Positions 12,301 through 25,000 of a DNA stretch of 60,000 nucleotides are shown here, piece by piece. Within the stretch, counting starts at the first letter, position 1. Every line of letters starts with the position of its first letter. Source of the DNA: Membranipora membranacea (taxonomy: Eukaryota; Bryozoa; Gymnolaemata; Cheilostomatida; Membraniporidae); assembly GCA_914767715.1 (NCBI GenBank), contig OU612075.1, positions 21,764,001 to 21,824,000 of the forward strand. The letters are read 5' to 3'. Both the position numbers and the translations under genes were made by a program. Below the pieces are notes generated by a model that was not told the origin of the DNA, searched no databases, and saw only the letters and a program-made list of their open reading frames with translations.

Positions 12301-13660
12301 ATACAGTTTGAAGAATTTTTTTCTACATCTCCTGCTCTTGACATTATTCCGATCCATGACAAAAGTCAAGGGCAATAATTTTGTGCGCAGTAAACAATTG
12401 TGAGATATAATAGGATGGTCCTGGGATGAAGTGGTTTTGGTTATGACATGATGCTGGTGGTGGGTATTGTTTAGAAAGTTTTGAGATATAATTGAATGGG
12501 TACATAATATGAGGGCAAGTGAACGACGTGGTTGTTAGGATGATTGCATTGAGAAATAAATATAAATTGAGCTGTCAACATAGAGGGAGACAGTCAGTCT
12601 CAGAGAGAGAGAGTTACAGACTCACCACGCAGCGTTATACTGGAAGAAGGAAGGTTCGATCGGCTATATTGTGAGCTCATATCACGTGGTTATTTAAATC
12701 TATACAATCCCAGTGAAGTTTATTTAACTTGAGTTAGTTAGGAATCTTGGGCATTCTGCCCCAACAGTGCACATCAGTTAGAACCCTATAAGGGTGATGA
12801 AGGAGAAGGTATTCTCCTTGGATACTAATTATTACCGTTTAACATTCTGCTAAATACATTGTATCATCACCTTTTCTTTTGGATACTCCAGCAATAACAA
12901 TTCTGTTGCATCTATCTTTTCATCGATCATTTCAACAGCCACTGCACTGTTTAACAGGTACCTGGAAGGTATAACGTGAAATGATATATAATAAAATGAC
13001 TTCACATATAAGTATGACTTTTTAGTTATTAAATTAACAAGGCCTTTACAAAGACCATCTTGCATTGCATAATTTGCCCATAAATATCTTTGTATGCCTA
13101 TTATGTTTTATTTGTATGTAGAAATGTTTTTTAGACACTCAACATTTTGGTATTGGGCAAGTCTTGTATGTCATGACGTTGCCATCACTTGTAATTTTCG
13201 CATTGTTTGTCTCCTCTGACATTGGCATGATTCAGAGTAACACCAATAACAATAGGGGCAATAAACTCTCAAAATGGACAATGGATTACCAAGAAATGTG
13301 ATACTCTTATACTTTTTGAACCGTGAAGGACAATGCTTTGGTCGTAATCCTAAATTGACTTTGCCATCTCTCTATTAGGTCAAAAGATTAAACAGAATAC
13401 CTGAGAATATCACCGACATTGAGATCAATCAATCAAAAAACAGCAACTCAGCCAACCCTGGCCTCACAGTTAGGTTTCACAATTAGAGTTCAGTTGATAT
13501 CTAGGAGTGAACTGGTCTCATTCTCTCAACCATACAAAAACTTAAATTGAAAGGTGAGTTTCTTTTGTCTTTTTTAAAAACTAATGAATACTAATAAATA
13601 ATAAAGTTAGAGAATAGTAGACAATAATCTGCAAAGCAAATCAAATAGCCACTTTTGGGG
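9399..13660. other. Long non-coding stretch
   Basis: About 4.2 kb with no gene I can support. 9510-9660 is a CpG-rich degenerate repeat built on TTGCGACGTTTT and GCGATGTTAGTGG variants. Short open frames at 9595-9927, 10152-10376, 10505-10744 and 11438-11623 lack domains and splice context. A possible solo LTR at 12533-12766 is listed separately. Confidence 0.5.
12533..12766 (+). mobile_element. Possible solo LTR (copia-like)
   Basis: A 234-bp segment begins TGTTAGGATG and ends GCCCCAACA, so it has TG..CA termini. It contains AAATAAATATAAATT (possible TATA/poly(A) region) and is followed by GTGCACATCAGTTAGAACC, which resembles a degenerate copia primer-binding site (TGGTATCAGAG type). No partner LTR, gag or pol is visible and no target duplication was established. 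Tentative. Confidence 0.3.
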
Positions 13661-13668
13661 GTTAAAAC
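13661..13668 (+). repeat. Target site duplication, left (GTTAAAAC)
   Basis: Identical to 17432-17439 on the other side of the inverted-repeat element. Confidence 0.8.
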
Positions 13669-16600
13669 CATAGACTTAATAATAAACCTAAACAGGGCAT
13701 GAAGCATTAACATTGAGGCAGTGAGGCACTTAATTATGGTGACGCGACGTCACTGGAGGGTGTAGAAACAGTGATTTTTACTCATAGCTATCATTGATTT
13801 ACCGGTCCCAGCTCTTGTTAATGTTGATAACTCAATTGGCTTCAATCGGAACTTAAGTTTGAAAGTTGCAATAGATTCAGCAGCTTCTGGCGATCACTTT
13901 GATAGTCTGTTTAGCTACGTAGTTCAAACATTATCAAAAGAGCAAGCTATTGAAAACGGTGCATAGACGCAAAGCTATAATTTTTTTTGCAGTTTCAGTC
14001 CAGAATAATTTCTTATTTCTCAAACAATTTTGATGGAATTCTGAGTTTGAAAATTACAATAGATTCAGCAGCTTTTGGTGATCATTTTGATAGTCGATTT
14101 AGCTTCTTGGCTCAAATATTATCCAAAAAGCAAGCTATTGAAAACGGTGCATAGACTCAAACACAACAAATTTTGTCCGCGACAAACAAGGAATTGCTTG
14201 TAAGAATTATCTTCCCAAAATGCTATAGAATTCCCTACATTGACTTTGAGGATAAATAGAGCTGTACCAAGAAAAAATAAATGAAGCAAATGCTGACAAT
14301 CAACACACTCTGTTAACATGTGATTTGGTTGATTAAAACATAATCACATGTTAACAGCAAGATTGTAGATATGCTATTGTACAATATCATATCCCTTTCA
14401 CCCAACTTGACAAAGTGACAATGAACATGAATTGGGACTACTCAGGATCTACACAGCGAACAAAAATACCCAACATAACCCAGCAGCACACAACTGTTGA
14501 CGATGATGAGGTTTTGCAGGTGATTTTGGTTGATATTCAAATCCGAGAGGAGATGATGTTGACATGAATTATTCAATTATATTGTTTTTTAGGCTATTTT
14601 AATTAGCTTTTTAGGGAAGGTAGTGCCTCTTTTGCCTCCCCTAGAACTACAGGCCTGCGAGAGTAATTGTTTGTATACCCAGCTCCATATACCAGTCGTC
14701 GAGGATTGCCAAGTTCTCAAAAGCTCATGCCAAGGTTGTGAGACATTATAAAGCTAATAAAATTTAAAAAGTGTCCGATAAAATTTAAAAATATGCTTTG
14801 AAGACCAGCCAAGCACATTTTCCCTCTGCAAAACTTTCACCAAAGGGGCGCTGCAGACTGGTTGGAAGATAGGCTTTATTGTGTAAGATGGATAAATTTT
14901 AAAGCATCTCAAGCTCATTATTCATCTTAAATGATTTCCAAGTATTCATAAATACTTGTATAGAAAGTAAGCTTATTTGCGCATGTAGGATACATTTTGA
15001 CCATCTCAAGCCCATTATTCATCCTAAATGACTTTCAAGCGCTCACATATACTCATCTAAATAAATCGGTAATTTGCGAATTGAATTCTTTGATAAACTT
15101 GCATATATCAAAAACTTATTTACGGAAAATTGACGCTGGGTAATCAATTGCTACTATTGCTACAGGTCTTGGATATTTGAGGTGATGTAGTCTGTATAGC
15201 TCAAAGATTATAGATTGAGGCTACATATCAGAGTGAGTACCTACCTGGTCTGCAAATAGTTTTCCAAAACAGATTGTCCTTTTTAAGGGATGCATTCGAA
15301 TTAGGTGAAATAATTACATCAGCCCTTGACATACTCACTCAAATTGGCAGTTGAATCCTTTCAAATGATTTTCCAACATTTTTTAGCCTTTGATGATTGA
15401 GAATCTTTAATTGTGATTAACAGACGTGCCTCTTGTTTACTCTATAGGAAGTGAAACTGACAGATCAGGTTCATGACCTCAGCTGAGGCAGGAAATGTGA
15501 GCAAGAATTCTCTGCCTATCATTTACTGCTATCAACAATGAGATGAAGAACAAGGCCGTTAAGAAAGAAATTGTAGGGGAGGAAAAATTCCGAGGCTAGT
15601 CAGAAGCATCAATAGGAGGGGTGCTGTTACTAAGCAATTTTAAGGCATATAATTAGCAAATTGAAATCCCAAAAGACCTGATTCACACATGAAATAATCA
15701 ATTATATCATTTTTGGACCACTCCATTCAGCTTTCTAAGGGAGGCAAGGCCTCCCTGCCTCCCCTAGAAATACGGGCCTGCACCAGCCAGGCCACCAGCA
15801 CTGACAAAAACTCTGAGCTAAGACCGCACTTTGGCTACAGATTGCTTACCTGTCAGTATTTTTTTATCCTCCTTCCATCTACGTTTGAGCGCAAGGTAAT
15901 CACTACGCAAATATTGTTGGATTTGAGTAGTCCCAATTCATGGCCATTGAGGTAAATAGACTCCTTGGCGAGTTGGGTGAAAAAGGATATGATATTGTAC
16001 GATAGTATGGTACAATAGCATAGTACAATAGCACAATGACAGTGTGTTGATTGTCAGCATTTGCTTGCGTTATATTTTGTTGATACAGCTCTATTTATCC
16101 TAAAAGTCAATGGAGGGAATTCTATAGCAATTCGGGAAGATAATTCTTACAAACGATTTCTTGTTCGTCGCAGACAAATATTGATTTTGATAGTCTATTT
16201 AGCTTCTTGGCTCAAATATTATCCAAAAACAAGCTATTGAAAATGGTGCATAGACTCTAAGCTATAATTTTTGCGGTTTCAGCCCTGATTTAAAGTTAAT
16301 TTCCATATCAATTTTGATAGGATTTTGATTTTGAAAATTGCAATAGATTCAGTAGCTTGTGGAGATCATTTTCATGGTCTGTTCTGCCTCGTAGCTCAAG
16401 TATAACTAGGGAGTTCAAGACTTTCTTTCTTGGAATTACTGAGGATGCAAGCATTTCAATTTGCACTTGCCCGTTTTGAGCAAGGCATGCACAATAATAA
16501 ATGTCACGACATAATATCAACCAACATTATTGGAATGTGACCAACAGAGACAGTTGGAGGTAAACAAGTCAAGGCCGGACCTCAAAAGCTTCAAATAAAA

Positions 16601-17431
16601 TTGAAATTCTTAGTAGACAATATTCTGTGTAGTTAATCTAATGGTCACTTCGGTGGGTCAAAAGTAAAGGCAAACCACCTGCCCCGGCAGCATATTCCTA
16701 GAACTCTTACCTGATATTAGCAGCCTGATTAAACAAGCAACAGCTAACTCTGGTAGTAAGGAAATCATATTACATCAAGGCTGCAATCTTTCGAACTTTT
16801 GACCTTTTGAAATACATAGGTTTATATTGTGCCCTGCTGAGTCATCACAATATAGCAACTGATTTCTAGATTTCTGAGTGCACAGCAGTTGTAACACTCA
16901 TCAAGCTAAGCACTATTCGATCACGATGGATAAGCCAGGCCAGAGCGGATCTTCCGTTTTCAAAAGCTTGCTTTTTGATAATATTCGAGCTACAAAGCTA
17001 AATAGACTATCAAAATGTTCACAAGAAGCTGTTGAATATATTGCAATTTTCAAACTGAAAATTCCATCAAAATTGTTCGAGATATAAGCATTTAATCAGG
17101 ACTGAAACTGCAAAAAAATTTATAGCTTTCAGTCTATGCACCGTTTTCAATAGCTTGCCTTTTGGATAATTTTCGAGCTACAAAGCTAAATAAACTATCA
17201 AAATGATTGCCAGAAGCTGCTGAATCTATTACAACTTTCAAGCTTAAATTCCGATTGATTATCAAGTTATCGAGTTATCAACATTTAACCAGAGCTGGGA
17301 CCGGTAAATCAATGATAGCTATGAGTAAAAATCACTGTTTCTACACACTCCAGTGACGTCGTGTCACCATAATTAAGTGCCTCACTTCAGCTATATGCAG
17401 TGTCCTGTCTAGGTTTATTATTAAGTCTATG
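13669..17431. mobile_element. Foldback-like DNA transposon, hAT-like by its 8-bp TSD
   Basis: The 3763-bp element starts CATAGACTTAATAATAAACC and ends with its reverse complement, flanked by a perfect 8-bp duplication GTTAAAAC. The terminal inverted repeats run about 480 bp (13669-14160 against 16950-17431, imperfect). Each arm holds two copies of a roughly 185-bp subrepeat ending GGTGCATAGAC. More subrepeat copies (16190-16400) and a second inverted pair (14165-14340 against 16020-16180) make the interior palindromic too. An internal direct pair (14560-14660 and 15690-15790) shares TGCCTCCCCTAGAA. No transposase is readable, so it is non-autonomous. An 8-bp duplication fits the hAT superfamily; the assignment is inference. 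Confidence 0.8.
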
Positions 17432-17439
17432 GTTAAAAC
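17432..17439 (+). repeat. Target site duplication, right (GTTAAAAC)
   Basis: Perfect match to 13661-13668. Confidence 0.8.
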
Positions 17440-17524
17440 TAAGGGCAGAACTCCTTCGATGGCAGCATAAACTCATAGTTTGTCCAGGTTTCTCAACCAA
17501 TCTGTAAGTGAAATCCGAGTAGTG

Positions 17525-17632
17525 TTTTTCGCGGCTCATAACGCGCCGTAGGCGCGTTAATTGCACGTAGCGCCGGCGGGGAGGGTCCTCCCAGCAGGGG
17601 GGTGTGGGGGTACCCCCCTACGAAAAATTTTG
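17525..17632. other. GC-rich palindromic island
   Basis: Sharp contrast to the AT-rich surroundings: AACGCGCCGTAGGCGCGTT is a hairpin, then CGCCGGCGGGGAGGGTCCTCCC and GGGGGTACCCCCC. It lies between the foldback element and the broken zinc-finger frame, and is likely a relic of a mobile element. Similar but shorter GC-rich stretches occur at 42548 and 43625. Confidence 0.6.
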
Positions 17633-17670
17633 CAAAACAAGCTGTGTAAACGGTATGTTTTAGGGCAATT

Positions 17671-18072
17671 TTACAATATTTTCTTCAAATTTGAGTACAA
17701 ATTTAAATCATAATGCCAATGCCCCCAGAGCAAATACAGTTGTTTTGGGGCAAAAACAAGCCGATTCGAGGGGGTATTCAATGCAATGTGGTTTTCATAG
17801 ATTAGGGTGAGGATGTCTTTGACACCGCTAGATATGACCAAATCATATTTACATAGTGTGCACGAGACTTTAGAGCTGTCCTTTGGTTTCAGCTTGAACA
17901 CCCCTGGAGCATGCTTCTCCAGATCTGCTAAGGTATGCTCACTCCCAATGGCCTTGCCCTTTTGCTGAACAGACTGATGCTTAGAGCTTCTACTACTACT
18001 ACAGGGGTGATGTGATGTTTGAATCAAATAATGATGTACATGTAGTTTGCACATGCTTGACTTTGTGATCAA
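17671..18072 (-). pseudogene. Broken zinc-finger protein fragment, transposon-like
   Basis: The frame reads ..HAPGVFKLKPKDSSKVSCTLCKYDL then VISSGVKDIL. The C-x2-C, a following Gly and DIL-T suit a BED/hAT-type zinc finger. In this frame the expected histidines are missing, but a one-base shift near 17806 restores H-P-N-L then KPHCIEYP. The gene therefore seems frameshifted just before the His pair. The N-terminal 45 residues are Ser/His/Lys-rich. Such fingers are common at the N terminus of transposase-derived proteins. No transposase core is visible, and the assignment is tentative. Confidence 0.45.
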
Positions 18073-18079
18073 AGAAATC

Positions 18080-18620
18080 TCATTCTGCTGTTTGAGGTTT
18101 GAAACATGGTGGTAGGAGGTGCACGCTCGTAATTTATAGTAAGTAGCAACTTCTTACCTGCATAGCATATGGACACAGCCTAACAATTTTAGAGGCCACA
18201 CTTTTTCTATTTGTTTTTCAATATGATAGCCCAAGTCATAATATTAACACACAATTAATTTTAATTTAATTACTTGTTACAAGTTGGCATGCTGATATCT
18301 AACATAGACAGAGTGCAAAAAGTAAACAAACAACAAACTTTTTTTCAATTATGAGCAAAATCCGAGTAAAATGAGCATTTCTAGGAAATCCTCCTGGCAC
18401 TAAAATTATTTGGGACATAGCACTTTGTGAGTTGCCGAACTTTTATAATTGTTTCTTGTATTGCATTTCCTTGTACAAAGTGACTTAATAATGCAATGAA
18501 TGAGAGTGACCTTCCCTTATCCAATAATTAATTCATGCCAAGTAAAGCATTGAAATTCTTTACCGTGTAATTCTGACATAACTTTACCATATGCAATTGT
18601 ATGACTATAATATGAATTGG
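18080..18620. other. Intergenic, no gene seen
   Basis: AT-rich stretch between the zinc-finger relic and repeat fragment D. No domain-bearing frame or structured repeat noticed. Confidence 0.45.
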
Positions 18621-18629
18621 TCCTTGGGT

Positions 18630-18955
18630 AGTCTTTTATTCATTGATATGAATTCTGTAAAATACACAGTATGGCAATTTGTGGTGTAATTACATCAATA
18701 TACAACTTTGTGTGTGTAATTCTTGGATCTAGCTAAAATTCTGGCATCTCAAATGTTATGAATTGACTTACGTCACAGCTACGACCTTTGAAGACTTATG
18801 CAAGCTACTTGAAAATGTTTACAAAAGGTCGGCTGTAGTATTACTGAACTTTTGGACCAATCAAAAATGAGAAATTGTCTCCAGCCTCATACATACATTG
18901 CCGTACGCTTGTTCAGGGTCACATTATGCTCCCCTAATCCATGAATATAATTTTA
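18630..18955 (+). repeat. Repeat fragment D, part of the A/B/C block family
   Basis: Matches 2400-2700 (A) and 8810-9140 (B) in the same orientation, including TTGATATGAATTC, TAGCTAAAATTCTGGCA, GGTCGGCTGTAGTATTACTGA and CCCCTAATCCATGAATA. It ends just before the first recognised exon of the transporter, so sequence 5' of that gene derives from the repeat family. Confidence 0.7.
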
Positions 18956-19065
18956 ATTTCTTATATCTATTGGAAATTGATAGTTTAATATCATGTGAAA
19001 AAGTCTTACAAATAGAATTAAATAACATATTTTCTGTATCTACATGCAGTGTTTGTTGCAACACT

Positions 19066-22000
19066 ATGGCTACTGACGAAAAAGAACAGCTTTTGAAAGG
19101 TGAGGATAAGCAAGCGGTTGAACCAAATGGATTGACATCAGGCTCAAAAATGAAAGAGACCATGATAATATGGGCAATACTTGGCACCAACATGTTGGGA
19201 CTTTGCGTGGAAAGTATGCCTGTAACTTTCTTCAATTATGAAGCTAAGAAGCGAGGATTAAGAGAATATCAGAATGGGATCGTCATGGGATGCTATGACT
19301 TTGGACGCTTGATTGTCGGTCCACTCTGTCCAGTACTGGTGAGTTTGGAAACCAATTGTCATGTTTATAAGAATCTCAGTAGGAGGTCTTTTTTTTGAAA
19401 ACCTGTAGTTATCCCAGCCTCTACCTTCCGTCAACATTTTGTGTTTCTCAAGAGGTAGCGAATGAGGTTAAAGGGGTTTCAGAACACCTTTTTTGAGCTA
19501 CAATAAGAAGCCATTGCATGTAAACCAAATTCAATTACGATTTCAATGAAAATTTAATTTGTTGAATATGTATCTGAGTATCTTTTACATCCCAAATGGC
19601 AAGAAAATTTTAAGGTCAGAATACTAGCAGTGTTATGATAAGCAGTTTTGAAGTTGTGCATATCACATAGTTTAGTCAGTAGCCACCGCTGCTGGGCGTG
19701 TAACTTTGTGTTATACACGACAATTGAATCGCACACTAAAATATAACCCAGATAACCTGTTTTATTGCACATGCTCAAAGGGTACACTCCAGACTGAAAA
19801 TAATAATTCTGACTGGAATTGTGGCGTTTTCCATCTATTTCAAATTGTTTTCAGTCTTGAATACAAGGATTGGATTGAAAATAGGTTTATATTTATTTTT
19901 AGATATTAATTTATCACAATCAGGAACTTTAAACAAGTTTGCTTACAACCTCTGCAATTTCAAGCCAAAGAAGTGGCTTTTCATATTTGAAACCTCTGTT
20001 TACCTTTGACTTCACCCTTCGTGTTTCATTGTTATTAGGTGACAATAAGGCTTTCCCAACCTTGATTCTGCCTCCTAACCAGTGAGCAGAATTTCAAAAC
20101 ACAAAATAATAACAGCTTAAACCACTGCTTATTGCTCAAAACTAATAATATGAGACAGCAATCTCAGTATTGTCACCGAATTGGCAATTAAATTTAACAA
20201 ACTGTGATCGTCAAAATCAGGGTATGAAATTTATTATCGAGTCATTTATCTACGTAGTTACGTCTTACTAGTTGACAATAATGATGTCATCACCCAGTTC
20301 GACAATTTCATACCCTGATTTTGAAGATAAGTTTTTGCATATTATTTATTAGATGACAATTTCGAGATTTAAACCTCAATTAGTTATTTCAGAACCATAC
20401 AGAATTCAATAAGCGCACATTTGCCTGAGTGGCAGCAGAAAATTAAAAGAGCATAGAGAGGTTTTTGACATAATCCAACATGTCTGAAGTTTAGATGGCG
20501 TATTTAGTTATTTTATGATTTATAGGTGAGAAAAATTACTGCCAAAAAGTCAATGATGTTAGGTGCTGCAGTCTGTGGTATATCATCTGTGTTATTTGGG
20601 TAAGTTTGTGGTTACGTTCATTCATACCGAAATATGAAATTAATTAATTACCTGTAACTGGAATTTTCAATGTGTTGCAGCCCGTTGATTGAATTGCGCG
20701 GCAATAACTGACATGAGAAAATAATATACACGGCGAAAATGACTGACTCACTCTTTTTCGATCAATTCGCTGATGTGAATTACATCTTTATTAAAGAAAA
20801 ATGTTGGTGTCTGTCATTCTAAAAATTATCAGCCGAGTCTCAGAAATTCAAATTTTCTTTCTATTCTTTGAAGTGGTACATAACATATTTTGGCAAAATT
20901 TAAAGGTCATTGCTTAATAATTATGATATTGTATCTTGTTCATAAGTTAGTGCCCTAAAGCTTTTTTAAAACATTGCTTCCATTGATAATGAAATTCTTC
21001 ACTTTTAAGTCACCATACTTGTGAGTTCAGATTTCACAATATACCTTGAAAAACAATGCTAGTGTCCTTAATTATTGTACATACATCCAGGCCACTGTGT
21101 ACGCACGAGGTTAATACGAGCTTATGCATCACACTTATAGCGGTTTCATAAATCTTTATAATTGAAGGTTGGCTGCAAATCTGAAACAACCTGGGGTAAT
21201 GTTTGCACTATTCACTATTACGAGGGCAATCTCAGGATCTGGAGCTATTTTATTAAATGTATCCTGCACAGCTATCCTAATGCAGTCCAAATCTTACTCA
21301 AATGCTACACTGTTCGTGAGTACTATATAAACCATATAGGGATATCGTAAGATTTATACCTTCTATGTTTATCATTAAAAGACTACCCAAAGCCCAACGT
21401 ATGATATGGTCAGGTAGTTTATGATGATAAACTTATGCAACATTTGCATGGTGAATCATTTCAGTGCGTCTCTGGGCATGAACTGTTGATGGTAGAAGAG
21501 AACCTCCCTAAAGAGTAGGTAGCTCTCATTTTCCTACTTGATGATGTCACTAAGCACAGGAAGTGTGATGCAAGAAAACCGTTGTAAGCAGCCTCAGTCC
21601 ATCACAAAGTGGTTTGTCCCTAATACCATGTGCTAAGTGAGGGATTTTGATTTGTAGTTTAATCTGACCTACCTACCAAAAACATGAACCATCAAGTCTT
21701 CAGTCGTTGTCCAAAAAGAGCTTACAATCAACATGGTGTCTTTACTAAGAGATTTGCTGGCATGACGATTTTGATCAGCTTTTACATTCCAGTAGCCAAA
21801 TTCCATTCCATTCCAGTAGCCTAAATCTGTAAATCATGATTAGCTATATGACTAAATAGAAAGATGTTGTAGCAGCACCGTTATGGGATTGTATTCACTC
21901 AACGTCGTCAGCTCTATTTATAAGCTTGATCATTGCACATTATGGAAAAGGCATCAAATGACAACATTATTGCGCAATGAGAGGAAAGCTGTGTTTAGCC

Positions 22001-25000
22001 TATTCTTACAACTAAACTCCTTTCATGAAAACCACTTTATTGAAATATACTTCAGCTCCTGTCTCTGTTTAGCTTGTGGCCTCCCATACCCAGTACCATT
22101 ATCTGCACATGAATTATAAATAGTTGGGAATTATACAAGGGCTAAACTGTTCTCTAAAGATAGTCGTTTCTTTCTATCATAAAACTATTTCTAGTGAATA
22201 AGTATCTAGGATTATTAAATTGTTACGCAACTACTTATGCTGCTATTTGTGTATAATAGCTGCATAAGTAGAAGCGTCAATAGCTATGTATGCAATATAA
22301 TTGCAATTCTATGGTTATATGATCCCAATTTAATATACATATAATGTATATATATATATATATACTTTTATTGGCAATCAAAGTAATCTCATTCGAAATG
22401 TTTGTCACTCAGTGCCAGAAAAATAACCATATGAATGTGCAACGATGGCATCAAGGTATCATAGTATCATCATTTCAAATTATTTATTGATATGTCTCAA
22501 CTAATAATGATTGATGAATATCCAGGCCAAAATTCAAGGATAAACATTTATCATTTGTCAATTTGGCACAATGAGCTTTCGATTGAAAAACCTAAACAGA
22601 TATTTTAATCGGATTGTTTTCATAAAGCAGAAAAACAAGATCTTGGTTAGGTCACCAGACACCATTAAATAAGCTATACTCAAATGATACAAAATTAAAC
22701 AAGACTCAAGGACTTTGAAATTATAGACATGAGATAAAGTTTTAGCAGTGGTGTGGTAGAATACTCTTTTGAGAATTAAGCTAACATACTGTGAAGACAG
22801 GAAATAACCGTTAACACATATATAACCTGTTAACAAACCAAAAAATAAATCAAAATTAGTTTGAAGTTTAAATTCAATTATTACTTATAGGGTAAATGAG
22901 ACCGAACAGATACATACTTGGGCATTCAGTGCATGGTGACGGGTAGTCTTAGTTTCAAATCAAATTATTTAGACGCTTACTACACGTTGATGGGAACAAG
23001 TAACATTGAAAAAAGTGGAGGGAGTGATACAACAAAGTAGTATTGGAATATAGCTAAGTATTATTACAGGGCCAGGAGAACCTTGGGCACGTGTAACAAC
23101 CTAACAAGACTTACATATTTGGGCAACCAAACAGATTACATCGTCGAAAACAGGTGAATCTGATGCTATAAATTATCTTAGGATAACTGAAATGGAAACC
23201 AGGGCAGGTCAAGCAAAGGACAGATTAACTGTGTTTTGACAGCTGGTTGAATTGAAATTGACTTTTAGGTTGACAAAACATGTCAACTCAAAACAGATGA
23301 ATGACAAAAGTTGATGTCAACCTAATCACAGGTTGACATCTTGACAAGATAAAGTGATTGAAAAACAGAATCTTAAACCTGTGCAATTATTGCATAAAAC
23401 CAGGACAGCAAAATCAGCACTATAAAAACTTTAGAGGATGTCCGTAAAAATCAAGTTGATATAGTAGGCCTAACATTTTTCAAAAACCTTGACTGTCTTT
23501 AGGTAAAAATTTAGTCCATCTACACTTAGAACAGATATCTCAGCCACCTAGCAACCACCTAACAGCTTGCATATTCTCTGTACAATTTGTCAGCAATTGT
23601 TCTCGAATTAAATTTTGTACTTATTCAAATCAGGTGACAATTGTTAATCCTTTGGAACTCACATTATGAGAGTGAAATTCAAAGTTAAACTGGGCAGCCT
23701 CCTTTCATACCTCAGCGAACCTGCTGAATGAAATATTCATAACAATTATAATTGATTTGAGCCAACTACTTTTTGTTTGGCGCTGTCATCCTGCCTTTTC
23801 CTTAAAAATGGTTAACATTCTCCAGTGCAGACATTGAAGCACTTGTGTATCAAAAGGATTTCTAAGAGTGCTTGATTGTTGCTGTGAAAACAACCAGAAA
23901 CACTCAAAAGATTTTATATTGGTGCCGTGTAATGAAACTTTTTCTTAGTATGCCGCAAATTGCATTCAGAGAAACTTATGGCTTAAAACATTGAATCAAA
24001 CCTTCGCTGACCTTGAAAGACTCAGTAGCTCAGCAACTTTCCAATGGTGTACATATAGTCAAAAACTCAAGATGCCTCTCAATCAATAAAAGAACCTCTT
24101 CATAGCCTTTCCATAGATCTTGTGAAAACTGAGCTCTGCAGTAGGCTGATTATGCCGAGGCACTTCCTCTATAACAAACTTGAAGAGAGAGTTTATTGAT
24201 TATTGATTCAATTCTGCAGGCAAGAAACAAATCAAACCTTTATCGATGGCCAAACAAAAATTATGTGTTTTGTGAGATGCCTAGATATATGTAAGATTAA
24301 TTTCAGTCCCCTGAATTAATTGTCGACTGAGAAAAGCAGACAATTGCAAAGATATTTATGGCAACAAAATGAAATCTCAATTTAGCAAATTCTTCAATCA
24401 ATACGAATTGTTGCATTAATTTGGAAAAAACCTTTATATTATATTCATAAATCTATGTGGTAATATGGCAAAACAAGTCTAATGACCACAGTGATATCAG
24501 TGCAATGTATAAGGCTAATAGGCTGAGACAAAAAATGAATGGTATGCATACAGTACTCTGTGTGAGTGGGAACTGGTGGGAACCCGCAAAAAATATAGAG
24601 GGGTAACCTTTAGAACACAGTTCCCATTGGATTCTGTTAAAAAACAGTGTCAAGTTGTCTCTTTTGACCAGATAACAATCATACTATTACAGATCCATAT
24701 TTCTGCATAATTTGATCTAAAAATTGCAGAAAATTCTCAAACCAATTTTCAACCCAGAGAGTAGAGTACCCACATTGAAAAAAGTCCACATAGTCCACTG
24801 TATGCAGATTCATTGAATAGGCAAATTGTTAATAAAACTTGGCTTCAACAAGAAGTTATAAAACATCTAAAATTTAAGCTTCACAACAGCTTTAAACATC
24901 AAAAATTGCTAGAAAAATCCAGCTCAGGTAAAGCATCTTCAATTTCACACAAAAATGTATACCTGGCATCAATATAATGCATAAGTTTACTAATATTGTT

